DNA of 64,000 nt from Hemileia vastatrix (GCA_030280995.1 JASXTE010000017.1:24209998-24273997), one strand, 5' to 3'; numbered from the stretch's first letter, positions 22,564 through 34,300 are shown. Numbers and translations: made by a program. The notes: generated from the sequence alone by a model not told the origin.

Positions 22564-25500
22564 CAGGGGCTGATCGCTCTAATGTTGTAATCTCTCCTCA
22601 GGATGAGATCCCAGATTGCAATAGGTCAGCTCACTTGGAGATAAGTCAAGTGGATTCTCAATTATTTTCTGTTAATATTACTTTGGAGTGCAAATACGTT
22701 TTGGACTTTTCTATATGTTTATTGGATTTACCCGGTTTTTCTATTAAATTTAAAAACAGTGAAAAAGGCAAAATGGGCCAAATTAGGTTGGATAAAAATT
22801 GGAAGGGTATGTTTTATGACCTCCAGCAAGAGGGTAAACTGCAAATATCACATCAAAATACGATTAAAAATCTTAGTATAATTAAAACACAAAAAAAAAA
22901 TTTTTGTGAAAATGTTATTCCGGGCCTCCAGCAAGAGGTTAAACTGCAATTATCTCCTTCTATTACGGACCTCCAGCAAGAGGGTAAACTGCAAATATCA
23001 CATCAAAATCTGATAAAAAATCTCAGTATAATTAAAACCCAAAAAAATAATTTTTGTGAAAATTCAATTCCGGTCCTCCAGCAAGAGGTTAAACTGCCAA
23101 CTTTCTTTACGGGTGATTTAATGTTGGATAAGGGAAGCAAAGGTGTTGGAAAATCTGTTTATAAATTAGACGAGGGAAAGGAGAAAAGGGTAAAATTTAA
23201 AAATGAAATAAAATATTTTTCTAATTTTTCTTATTCTGATTCTGGCGATGAAGAAGATTCTTTTGATGAAAGTTTTAATGGTGATACAAAAGTAAATGAT
23301 TTACCTCAAGTTAATTTAGATGTGGACGCAGCCAAATATAAGAAAGTAGCAAATAAAGTTCGACCTATTAATGAGCCGCTACCTGCTGAATTAAATCCAC
23401 CTTTGAGAAGACCAAGGTTATCAAGAGATCCTTATGAAAGTCCCTTGGTAAAGAATCCGCCTGAATTTTCTGAGACGTCAAGAATCACTTTTGAGAGACT
23501 GGGTGTTGTTAATTTTGGACCTGATGGTTGGTTGTCTGGAGAAGAGAAGAAGTTGTTGTTGGATGTGATGGTCAAGCGAGAGAAGGCCATTGCTTTTGTA
23601 GAAGAGGAGAGGGGTGTGTTGAAGCATTCCTATGGGGAGCCTTACAAGATTCCTGTGGTATGTCATGAACCGTGGCAGCAGAAACCGATTCCTATTCCGG
23701 CTGCATTAAAAGAAGCTTATATCGAAGTTGTCAGAGAACGGATACGCACTGGACTTTATGAGCAATCAACGTCAAGTTATTCTAGTCCTGTATTTTGTAT
23801 CAAGAAACCGAATGGCAAGCTTAGAGTTGTTCATGATCTTAGGGAATTAAATAGGGTTACAATAAAGGATGCTGGGATACCACCTAGTGCTGAGGAGTTT
23901 GTTGAAGCGTTTGCAGGGAGAGTGTGCTATGGTTTGGGAGATATTATGGGTGGATATGATGAGAGAGAGTTACATCCGGACTCAAGGCCTCTCACTACAT
24001 TTGATACGCCACTTGGACGTTTACAGTTAACAAGATTACCTCAAGGAGCAACAAATTCGGTTGCAGTTTATCAAGCTCAGATGGCTTGGATCCTTCAAGA
24101 TGAAATTCCACAATATGCTGGAATCTTTATAGATGATGGAGGAATTAAGGGACCAACAACCGACTATGATAACCAGGTGTTGGAAGAGAATCCCGGGATA
24201 CGCAAATTCATTTGGGAGTTTGCAATTACTTTAGAAAGAATCTTGTTTCGAATTGAAGAGGCTGGTTTAACTATTTCAGGTTCAAAATTTTCATGTTGTG
24301 TGCCAGCCTTAGAAATATTAGGCCATGTGGTATGTAGAGAGGGTAGGATTATGTCCAAGAAGAAAGTTATCAAAATTCAGTCCTGGCCAAGACCCAAGAA
24401 TACGACCGAAGTTAGAGGGTTTTTAGGCGTTTGCGTATATGTTAGAATGTTTATCAAGGACTTTTCTTCATTGGCAGCTCCATTGAGACGGTTAACGAGA
24501 AAGGATGCAGACTGGGAGTGGGATGAAGAGTGTGAGAAGGCGTTTGTGAAGTTGAAGGAGGTTGTGGGGAAGGATTTAGTCCTGCACAAGTTGGATTATG
24601 GAAAAGATGCTGGCAGAATTTATTTAGCAGTTGATTCAAGTCAGATTGCAGCTGGGGCGGTTTTGTCTCAGATGGATAAAGCTGGTTACATCAGGCCAGT
24701 TAGGTATGAATCTGTAGTATTTACTGAGGTCGAATCAAGATATTCTCAACCAAAATTGGAATTATGTGGTGTGGCGAAAATACTGAAGAAACTTCAGCAT
24801 ATTTTGTGGGGGCAACATTTTGAGTTGCAAGTGGATGCGAAATCGTTAATCCAGATGATTAATTCCCCAAGTTTACCGAATGCACCCATGACGAGATGGG
24901 TAGCTTTTATTCAACATTTTTCGTTCGATTTAGTTCATAAGCCTGGCAAAACTTTTACTATGCCAGATGGTTTATCAAGGAGACCACCCACTGAAGAAGA
25001 TTCAGACTCAGAAGAGTTCGATGAAGATATACCTATTATCAAAGCCAGCACTAAAGGAGCTGAAGACTTTCCATACCTCCCCCATGAGGTTAAACTGGCA
25101 GGACTATTGTGTTTAGATTATGATGATGATGACCTCCACCAAGAGGATAAACTGGAAAATAGTTTTTATGTTAAAAAAGGTGTTGAAAAAGGTGTAGATA
25201 AATTCGGCAGAGAGGAGGTAGAAGAAGATGTGGTGTATGTAGAGGAAGATGGATTGGTAGTGTGGGATAGTAGTAAATTAAGCAATGGTGTATATGTTGG
25301 AGAATTAGAGAATTTAAATAAAAAGGTGGATAAAGAGAAAGAGGTATTTTTGAATACGGTTTTCGAAGGATCCAAAGGTTCAGAAGAAAAACGTCAACAT
25401 AGCTCGATTAAAAATTTATTTAGGGGTCAACGATTATTGGCTCATTCATGTGCAGGTGATATTGGTGATAGAGAAGTCCCTATTGATGTTATATTAATCG

Positions 25501-26813
25501 ATTTTCAAGATGAAGTCTGGGGTCAGACTGGTTTTTATTTTTTGTTAGTCAAATATTTGTTGACTTTAGAGAGACCAGAAGAGTGTGAAGACGATGAATG
25601 GGTGGCTATCAAGAGGAAGTCATCTACGTTTTACCTATCTGGTCGACGTTTAATGAGGAGGAGGTATCCAAATCCTCAAGTAGTTATAACTCAACAGAAG
25701 GGGCAAGAATTAGTTTTGAAATCACTGCATGAAGATCTCGGGCATAGAGGCGTTGGAGAAACGTTTAGAAGAATTTCTGATCGATTTTGGTGGCCTGGCA
25801 TGAAGATGGCTGTTAAACAGTGGGTTCAGTAATGCGAAGAATGTCAAAGACAAAGTTATTTAAGGCCAAAAGAACCTGGACGCGCGACCGGTGAATATAC
25901 GCTCTTTGGGAGAGTTAGTTTAGATGCTGTTCATATAAAAGAGGGACGGTATAAATATTTAATTGTGGCCAGAGATGATTTATCTGGTTGGGTAGAGGCA
26001 GCGCCTCTTATTAATTTAACTGCCAAAAATGTGGCAGAATTTTTTTTGGATAATTGGGTATATAGGTATGGGGTGATGAAGTTGGTAACGGTAGATGGAG
26101 GTCCTGAATTTGGGACAGAGTTTAAAGAGGCCGTATTGAAAGTTGGATCAAAGGTTAGGGTAGCAATCCCATATTATCCTGAAGCTGAAGGCATGGTTGA
26201 AAGAGGGCATCAAGTTATCAAGGATGCTTTAGTTAAAATGTGTGGGACAAGTGCCGAAAAGTGGAGGCACTATTTACCTTTAGTTTTATTTGCTGATCGA
26301 ATCACTGCCAAAAGGACAACCGGATTTTCACCTTATGAACTTGTTTTTGGACAGAAAGCAGTTTTACCGGTTGATTTAGAAGCTGAATCATATCTTGGAG
26401 TTGACTGGGATACTGTCAAAACTACAGAAGAATTATTGTGTGCAAGAATGATGCAGCTAGAAAAGAAAGAAGAATATTTAGAAAAGGCATATTCGCGGAT
26501 GATGAAGATCCGAAATCAATCAGTCAGATATTGGGATGAGCGGTTGGCACATCGATTAAGGAAACCTTTGAACCCAGGTGATATGGTCCTGGTGTATAAT
26601 AGGAGTTTGGAAAGTCAGTGGGGAAAGATGTTTGCAGATAGGTGGAATGGACCGTATAAAATCAAGGAGCAAGTTTCCGGCGGTTCATATGTGCTAGAAG
26701 AGTTGGATGGAGTAGTATTAAAGAAGAGGGTAGCGGCCAATCAAGTGAAACGGTTCTATCCTAGAGGCACCAGGAGTGCCGAAGTCTTCCTCTGCAATGA
26801 GGATAAACTATGA
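22558..26813 (+). pseudogene. pol: Pol (RT, RNase H, integrase) of the inner gypsy element, one stop
   Basis: Expressed from gag by -1 frameshifting. An N-terminal extension of about 280 residues carries LQQEGKLQIS-type repeats. RT has KKPNGKLRVVHDLRELN, YGLGDIMGGYDE, LPQGATNS and the catalytic FIDD (24126; GIFIDDGGIKG), with an insertion before LEILGHVV. RNase H shows YLAVDSSQIAAGAVLS, QPKLELCGV and LQVDAKSLIQM. An acidic linker carries two more of the short repeats. Integrase has a zinc finger (HEDLGHRGVG...CEECQ), then VDGGPEFG and EGMVERGHQV (D,D,E core). A GPYKIKE module closes the protein; there is no chromodomain. The single in-frame stop is TAA at 25830-25832, just before the zinc-finger cysteines, in the same frame as the rest to 26813. 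Without it the gene would be full length. Confidence 0.9.
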
Positions 26814-26957
26814 TATCAATGAAACTTTATGGATTCCTCCGCAATGAGGATAAACTATGAAATTTCTTAAATTTTATCAACTCCGAAATGAGGATAAACT
26901 ACAATTTTAAATGACATTTATCAAATTTTATACCTCCGCAACGAGGATAAACTATCT
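22820..26957 (+). repeat. class 1 hairpin-tail motifs: CCTC-N6-GAGG-NTAAACT (10 copies)
   Basis: Copies start at 22820, 22925, 22970, 23075, 25076, 25133, 26789, 26836, about 26880 (weak first pair) and 26933. Each is CCTC, a 6-nt loop (CAGCAA, CCCCAT, CACCAA, TGCAAT, CGCAAT, CGAAAT or CGCAAC), GAGG, then GTAAACT, TTAAACT or ATAAACT, usually followed by G or ATG. The first six are inside pol (read as LQQEGKLQ or PHEVKLA), the seventh spans the pol end, and the last three are beyond it. Persistence across coding and non-coding sequence argues for a nucleic-acid function, not a peptide repeat. Confidence 0.8.
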
Positions 26958-27172
26958 TCTTTTTTTTATCAAAATACTTTACTATCGTTACACTGTATAT
27001 GGTCGACGAAACTATGATGAAACTTAACGAAATTCAAGAAGATCTTCTTTGAAATTTTCAAAAGCTTAAAATTCTTAAAATATGGGGAAGATAGTGTTGG
27101 AAATTTTTTTTAAAAATTTATTGGAAGAAGTGTTCACAGGGGAACCTTCTTAATTTAATATTGGCAAGTGTG

Positions 27173-27213
27173 GGGGTAATTGATGGGCTGGCTGCTCTAT
27201 ACACAATTACCCC
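27173..27213 (+). other. 10-bp perfect stem after pol
   Basis: GGGGTAATTG (27173-27182) and CAATTACCCC (27204-27213) form a perfect inverted repeat with a 21-nt loop, 360 bp after the pol stop. It could act in RNA 3' end formation, but this is speculative. Confidence 0.55.
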
Positions 27214-27483
27214 ATAATGTTCGTTTCCAAATTTTTCCCTGTTTCTAGTTGAATCCTGGCTTTGTCTTTTAATTTTAGGAAGTCCACTAAGACTATAAAC
27301 TGGAACGAATCAAGAGACACCGCTCTCAACGCCGGATTCAAGATTTTTTTTATTTTGTTTTTGATTTTTTTTATGTTAGATTGTGATTTCTTTTCTTTAA
27401 TATATATTATGAATTATTGTAAAGGTGATGCTCACTGGTGGTCTCTAATCATTTTTATAAATTGGAGGGAGCCCACCCAGTGA

Positions 27484-27972
27484 TCATCATTATAAAAATT
27501 ATCTTCTAAAAACTTTCATTTATTTTCTTTTCTTTTCAATTTCTTAAAATTGTGTAACCACATCAAGTTGCACTTGGATGTGGGTATGATGTCGAGGGTA
27601 CGGCTCATCAAATGGCCGGGGGGCATCTTTTAAAATTTTATTTTAAAAATTTTTTTTTTTATTACTTTTTTTATCTTTCTTTTCACATTCGTTTATCTTT
27701 CTTTAAAAATTAAATTTTAACTTTTATTTCAAAACTATCTTTTCTAAAATCTTGTATTTTAAATTTAAAAATCATAAAAAAAAAAAAAAAAAAAAAAAAA
27801 TTAAAAAATTAAAATTAAAAAAAAAAAAATAATAAACTAAAAAATAATAATAATAAAAAAAAAAAAAAAATAATAATAATAATAAAAGGTATTTTAGTTT
27901 TAGGTAGTTTAGATGTTTATATTTTATTTTTCAAACATTATTCAAGAAAGCTACATACCAGGAAGAGCACCA
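27484..27972. repeat. low-complexity A/T tracts between pol and the antisense gene
   Basis: A non-coding stretch with T-rich sequence (27630-27730), a long A run (27777-27800), and AAT/AAAT repeats to about 27890. It sits where the antisense gene and pol converge, as does the TTTTA tract at 17068-18029 of the outer element. Confidence 0.8.
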
Positions 27973-28984
27973 TCAAGGGTTGTTATCTTTTGAAGAATCG
28001 AAATTAGAAAATTTAGAAGGACCTTGATCGATTTCCTGGGATTCGAATCTTATTTCACGGTCACGAAAGTGTTGAAGCCAGTTGGCTATTTTGAAAAGGT
28101 CTCTTAACAGTTGCTCTCTCATCCAAGATTCTGATCTATCAGAGGGCGGGTATCGTTGGAAATAAGCGATAAGGTTATTAAAATTAGCAAAAAGCTTTTC
28201 AGACACTAGGTGAATTGGAACTCTAGGGAAGCTTGGATTAGGTTCTGGTAGTTCATAAGCAGAATATGAAATTGGAGAACCGGTGGACGCTTATCAAATT
28301 AAAATATCAGCAAATTAAAACCTGAAGATTAAGAAAATAAAAAGACAACTAACCTGTGTCAACACTATCATGATCATAGATAAATGGCTTACTTGGTAAT
28401 GGAGTGGGATTTTTTATGTTTAGAAAAGGATTTTTTATTTTTGATAGATGAGGAGGACTGGTGTTGGATTTGGTGTTTGAAGTAGATGTTCTGGGCCTTT
28501 TGGATGAAACAAGAGAAGATGAAGACTGCTGGCTATTATAGGACCTTTTGTTCTTCAAGATTTTGGAAGAAGGAGAAGAATTGTTAGAAGGCTGAAGCAT
28601 GGCCCTGGGAGCAGCAAGAGTTCTTGGGGGACTAGCAGCAAGTCTAGATTGGAGAGAAGGACCCAGAGGATTAGGTGATGGAGAAAGGTTTAAATAGGCT
28701 GATGGAGAAAAAGGTATGGGATCTTTAGAGGTTGATGGAATAGGGGGTGGAGTAGAAGGTGAAGAAGAAGGAAGAGGTTTGCAGAAGGCGGCGAAGCTAG
28801 TAGCAGTAATGGGGAAAGAACCACAGTTCAAGCCAGAACATTTTCTTTTCTTCTCATAGCAGGATAAACAGGCCCTGTTATAAGTGTGCTTTTGCCAGTT
28901 AAAAGAGAAGATACATTCCCTATGGGTGAAGGCACAGTATTTGCAAGATTGATCAGCTGAAGCAATGAAGTCAGAAGGTTTCAT
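27973..28984 (-). CDS. antisense Zn2Cys6-type gene of the inner gypsy element, two exons
   Basis: It starts at the ATG 28984 and reads against pol, between pol and the 3' LTR. Exon 1 (28984-28354) begins with Cys14, 17, 24, 39, 42 and 49: C-x2-C-x6-C-x14-C-x2-C-x6-C, with basic residues in the second half (YEKKRKC), as in Gal4-type zinc clusters. A long Ser/Pro-rich linker follows, with KRPR at residues 162-165 as a possible nuclear signal. A 64-nt intron (28353-28290) in phase 1 leads to exon 2 (28289-27973), which ends with a helical segment (MREQLLRDLFKIANWLQHF). The spliced frame is 315 codons with no internal stop. The layout equals that of the gene at 16116-17067, although the sequences are very different. 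Role inferred: a DNA-binding regulator of the element or of host genes. Confidence 0.72.
28290..28353 (-). other. 64-nt GT-AG intron of the antisense gene
   Basis: On the minus strand the donor is ACAG|GTTAGT, the acceptor TTTGATAAG|CGTCC, with CTGAT as a branch-like sequence about 20 nt before the acceptor. Without splicing the frame stops at once (GGT TAG). With it, exon 2 is open for 105 codons. The nearer CTTCAG acceptor would lead to a stop. Confidence 0.65.
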
Positions 28985-29555
28985 CTTGTTAGGAGATATT
29001 TTTTTGAAGAAGAAAACTTGAAACTAGGATGAAGAAAGCTGGTGGCAAAATCTGGGTTCAAGGATAGAGAATTTGTTAGGTCCACCAAGACCTTAAACTG
29101 GACTGTTATCAAGCTGTTGGGTCCACCATGACCTTAAACTGGATTTCTTATCGATTAAATGTTTGGTGCACCATGACTTTAAACTAGTAGTTCATTCATT
29201 GTTTAGTCCACTATGACTTTAAACTGGAAAATTAATATCTGCAGGATAATTCAACATTCATTGGACCACTATGGCCTTATACTGGATTACTTGTCGATCA
29301 AATGTTTGGTCCACTATGACATTAAACTGGATTATCAAATTTATTCAATCTTTGGTCAAGCCTAGGCCTTACTTAGGAATATATCAAGATATTTATGCAC
29401 TTAAACGATCTTTGGTCCACCAAGACCATAAACTGGCAATCGATTATATGTTTGGTCTACCAAGACTTTAAATTGGAATGTCAATCTTGTTTGGATAACT
29501 CAATTCAATCTTTTAATTTATCACTGTCCCCTAAGACTCTAAACTGGTTATTCAA

Positions 29556-30214
29556 TTATTTCTGGAATTGGGTGCTGATAGCTTTAGGAGGTTAAAATTT
29601 TAGGTGGTGATGATGCTAAGGAAAGCATAATGGTTAATTAGGTGAAATTTGTGGCGCTTTAACATGGTCTAAAGTTAATATTATTATTGGAAGCCTGGCA
29701 AAAGTATTTTATGGGTTTGCTGTATAGCAAAGTTTGAAAATTGTGATGAAGGAATCAGAAGTTAGGATGGTAGTTGGATTTTAGGGAATGATTTTTTTTA
29801 GTGCCTCATAGTTAGGCCATTTTTTTTTTTTTTTTGGTGTGAAGCTTGGAGGACCTTATGGCGAGATTGGAATCATAGAATTCGGCTCAGTGGGGGGCCC
29901 TATGAGGTTGGAATCAGGAGTATTCGGCTCATAGGAAGATCCACTCTCTCAATGCTGTGACAAGAAGGAAGACTGGTATATGGGAGTCTGAAGGGATTCA
30001 AACCTTGCTCTCAGTAGTGGAATCATCACAAGATTTATATTATTTTATTATATGTTATATCAAGCCAGAGAAGAAGAAACAACATTTTTATTATAAAGAA
30101 TTAAAAGAAGACCAGCTAAAACAAATTTATCAAATTACTTTATTGGAAAAGATAATTCTTTTGGAATTGCTCAACCACTTATGCAAAGTTATAAGAATGG
30201 GGACATTCTCAATT
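29556..30214. other. untranslated 3' region of the inner gypsy element
   Basis: No recognised gene. Two similar blocks (TTGGAATCA, then ATTCGGCTCA) lie at about 29867-29893 and 29909-29931. A 91-codon frame (29957-30232) runs through the polypurine tract and has no recognisable motif, so I do not call it a gene. Confidence 0.55.
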
Positions 30215-30224
30215 GGAGGGAGGA
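30215..30224 (+). promoter_or_regulatory. polypurine tract of the inner gypsy element
   Basis: GGAGGGAGGA directly abuts the TG of the 3' LTR, the expected place for plus-strand DNA priming. Confidence 0.8.
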
Positions 30225-31346
30225 TGTGGTAGCCTAAAGTTTAGTACGGCACCTAAGTATGTAAATGGAGTTATTACGGCATGCAAGATTGGCGTTATTA
30301 TTTTTATTTTTTTTATATAAAAGGGTTTTATTTAATTTATTGGAGTTTAAAATATGAAGAAATTGGTCACGAGAGAATGCCTATACAAATACAATTTATT
30401 TTACGGAGAAAACTTATTTTTACGGTCTAAAAATTTATAAGTATCAAGTCGAGTCACTCAAGAACCTTGGGAAATTTTCCCAGAATTTTTACTATTTTTC
30501 TTATATTTTTAAATGAATTTTAAAGTTTTATAGAAATATTTACGTTTTCAAAAATTACTTAACTTTGATGAATTTTCACAGGGTAATTAGAGCTGCGCAG
30601 ACTACGAAAATTAGTTTGGTAGGTAAAGGGGAAGTAGCTCTATTGTGTGTAACTTTTCTAGATTTTTTATTATGGTTTTAAGGTTCTAAATTGAGTCCGG
30701 AAGTCTGGACGGACTCCGTTTCGACTCCGTACGGACTCCGTACGGGCTCCGGATTGACTCTGGAAGAGCTCTGGAGGGGAAAACTTAGGCACGTGACTAG
30801 GAATACTTAAGCGCTTCTCAAACTCGAAATTGAGAGGGGGGAACACATCATTCAGCTTAATCATTGACCACCACGGTCTCATTTTTTTATTACTCAACAA
30901 ATTAAAATAAATTGTAATACCCTTATAACATTATTATTTTTTACACAACATTTTAGAAATACAACTCAACAATTAAAATAACACTTCATACAGGGTATCT
31001 TTAGAAAGGTCTTCATCGCTGGGACTTGATTATTGCTGTCTCATAAAAATTAAAAATATTATAAAAACATAAAAGTCAATCTTTTCAGATCTTTCACTGG
31101 TACACCTTAATTGTTGTTATCAGTATTTCTTTATCAACAGCCACGATCATTAAATCTCAATAAGCGTTAAATATTTTAGAGTTTCATTATTTTCATCAAT
31201 CAGATCCAAGTAGATTGGTTAGCTTAGTGATTTAGAATTCCCATTTTGTTATTTTTGTTGGAAGGACGGGGTTTTCAGCTAAATCCACATATCTCCTCCG
31301 GATTCTGCTTACAGCAAGGCGACTGTAAGAGTTTACCTTACCCATA
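30225..31346 (+). mobile_element. inner gypsy element, 3' LTR (1,122 bp)
   Basis: Nearly identical to 18667-19777; the main difference is 11 extra bases in the GGACTCCGT-type repeat zone near 30720. It is followed by TCGT (31347-31350), the right copy of the 4-bp target duplication. Confidence 0.95.
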
Positions 31347-31350
31347 TCGT

Positions 31351-34300
31351 GTCGAAGAATGAGTCGAGTTATTATAAGCAAATTCGGCCAATGGTAACCA
31401 TGTGGTCCAATCGTCTTGTTGGTAACTGACATACATTCGAAGATATTGTTCGAGGATTTGGTTAACTCTTTCTGTTTGACCATCGGTTTCAGGGTGATAG
31501 GCCGTGGAGAGATTCCTCGTGATATTGAGTTGTCGACACAGTTGGGTCCAGATTGTGGATACAAACAATGAGCCTCTATCTGAAATAATGTCATTTGGTA
31601 AGCCGTGTTTAGAAAATACATATTCTAGAAACAATTTTGACAAATCTTCTGCTGTAGCAGTAGTAGTGGTTTTAACAAAAATAGACATTTTTGAAAATCT
31701 ATCTACTATTACTAATATAGCATCAAAATCATTAGAAATAGGAAGTTGAGAAATGAAATCCATCGATAAAGATTCCCAAGGTTTAGAGGGAATAGGAAGT
31801 GGTTGAAGCAACCCATGCTTCCGGTGACGGGGAGCCTTATTCCTATTACATTCGTAACAAGCTTTTATATAGGCCTTGATTTCCTTGGTCATACCTGGCC
31901 AGAAGAAATCCCTCGCTATTAACTGGTAGGTTTTATCAACCCCAAAATGACCAGCTAACGGAGAATCATGTTGACTATTGAAAATCCATAATTTTATCTC
32001 ATTGTTGTCGGGTATGACTACTCTACCTTCGAAGACTAATAGACCTGATTCAATACTAAATCTTTTGGCCCCTTGCTTCGAGAGTATTTTGTCTTTTAAC
32101 CCTAAACAATAATCGTCCTTCAACTGAGCTTCGAGGATGTTGGATAGTGGATTTCGAAAAGATTGAATTGTCATCGAATTAAGTTGATGAGTTGTTAACA
32201 TTGATTCGTTGAAGATTGATTGCACATTTGCTGGGTTCTTGTCAGCAAATGCGTCCCCCCGCTGTGGGTAAACGTCGTCCCGACGTGACAAGATATCTGG
32301 GACAATGCAGTTTTTTCCTGGGCGATAGGAAATAGAGAAAAAAAATTCAGACAAAAGTTCAGCCCACCTGGCTTGACGCCTGGTTAACACTTTAGAAGAC
32401 ATGAAGTATTTCAAAGCATTGTGATCAGTTAAAATTTGAAGAGGACTATCTAGGCTGAGAAGAAAAGAACGCCATTTTTTAAGACAATGGATAATAGCTA
32501 AAAGCTCTTTGTCATGAATTTCATAATTTAATTCCGCGGCTATGAGTTTGCGTGACTCAAAAGCAACAGGATGAAACAAATTTGTTTCAGGATTTAATTG
32601 AGAGATGACCCCTGCAATAGCATAATCGCTCGCATCTGTCTCAACTATTGTCAAGGCCGAAGGATCAAAATGCCAAAGAATTGGGGCTGTGGTGAACGCC
32701 GTTTTTAGTGCTTCGAATTCCTTTCACGCTGTAGAAGTAAAAACAAAAGGAATATCTTTTCTAAGAAGAGAAGTAAGATTGGAAATAGTTTTAGAGTAAT
32801 CTTTAATAAATCTTCTATAGAAGTTTGCAAAACCCAAAAATCCTTGGAGTGATTTAATGTTTTTGGGCTCAGGCCATTCCAGGATTTTCTGGACTTTTTT
32901 GTCATCCATGACTAAACCGTCAGTGGACAACGTAAACCCCAAAAATCAATTGATTTGAGGTGGAATTCGCATTTATTATGCTTGGCGTAGAGACCATGAT
33001 CTCGAAGACGATTTAGGACCTGTCGAACATGATGAATATGTTCATCCAGTGTTTTCGAGAATATTAAAATATCATCTAAATAGACGACTACAAATTGTTC
33101 AACAACATCTTGAAAGATATCATTAACAAAAGTTTGAAAAGTTGAAGGTGCGTTACATAATCCAAAAGGCATAACTAAATATTCAAAACTACCAAATCTA
33201 GTGCGCATTGCAGTCAGTGGTTCATGACCTTCCGCAATGCGAATAAGATTGTAAGCGCCTCTAAGATCAATTTTAGAAAAGAAATTAGCACCATTGAAAA
33301 GGGTAAGAAGTAATGACATAGGAGGAACACGATATGCATTCTTCTTTGTGACTGTGTTGAGCTGTCTATAGTCAACACACAACCTAAGACTACTGTCCTT
33401 CTTTTTTACAAAGAGGACAGGGGAGCCGGTTGGAGATTTACTGGCTCTGATGAAACCTTTGGCTACATTCTCTGCAATGTAGTCTCGAAGAACTTGAGAT
33501 TCGTCCTTCGATAAAGAATAGACAGGACCTGCCGGAGGTACTGGGCCTATTAACTCTATTTGATGGTCGTAGGGTCGATGAGGTGGTAACTTATCGGCCT
33601 TGCGGATTGAGAAAACATCAAGGAAATCGTGGTAGATTTCTGGTAGAGTTGATTTAATGGCTTCAACGTTGATTTGGTCATCCTCTTCATCTTCGAGAGA
33701 ATCTGTCGAGGTGATACCTGTATTGAGAGAGCATAATTCTATTACTTCGAGGCAATTTAAATCCTCTTCGAGTGAAGTCATCGAGCTAGAAGGGTTAGCC
33801 AATTGCTCATTTAAAGAAGGTACAGATGCTTGCAAGTCATCTGGCAGAGATTTGTCCTCTAGCAGGACGTTGTCAGGCGGGTTGTTTAACTCCCTATTGA
33901 CCTGCATTAAAGAATCAGAAATATACTTAGAGCGTGGGGTGATCAATCCCCGGGTCCAATCAATTTCGGGATTCCAATACGTTAAAAAGTCATGGCCAAG
34001 AATGGTATCGTCCATCCTTGGGGCGTCCAAGACTGATAATTCCCACTCGAAGGGGGGAAAATTCGGAAAGTTGAAAACCCATAAAACTTTCTTACTTACC
34101 CAATATTTGGGTTCCTCTGATTCGACCAAATATATGGGAGTTAGATCGATATCTGTAAATGTTAGTTGAAGCTTCTCGGCAAAAGATAAACTAACAAAAG
34201 AAATTGAAGCTCCAGAGTCTATAAGACAACTGAAGGGGATATCCTCCTTAAAAAGAATGAATCTCAAGCGGTTTAAGGCAACTCCAGTCCTTAAGACATG

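Larger units (their letters stand above)
27282..29546 (+). repeat. class 2 hairpin-tail motifs: GTC-N6-GAC-NNTAAACTGG (about 11 copies)
   Basis: One copy at 27282 and a cluster at 29079, 29120, about 29165 (weak), 29205, 29262 (weak), 29308, about 29354 (degenerate), 29414, 29454 and 29526. Arms are GGTC/GACC, GTC/GAC or AGTC/GACT; loops are CACCAA, CACCAT, CACTAT, CACTAA, TACCAA or CCCTAA; the tail is TTAAACTGG or a close variant. Spacing in the cluster is about 40-55 bp. Loop and tail match class 1 while the arms differ in a complementary way. The cluster lies 95-560 bp upstream of the antisense gene that starts at 28984 and reads leftwards. Confidence 0.8.

Noticed and set aside
29079..29546. 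Short repeats with 40-55 bp spacing as a CRISPR array
   Set aside because: Repeats are imperfect, have covarying arms, and belong to a set scattered over the whole retroelement; no cas genes, eukaryotic setting.
29957..30232. 91-codon frame before the 3' LTR of the inner element
   Set aside because: Runs through the polypurine tract into the LTR and has no recognisable feature.
33657..34169. 170-codon plus-strand frame inside chromovirus pol
   Set aside because: Lies opposite to the protease and linker region with Ser-rich shadow composition; unlike the antisense Zn-cluster genes it has no motif, ATG context or intron.
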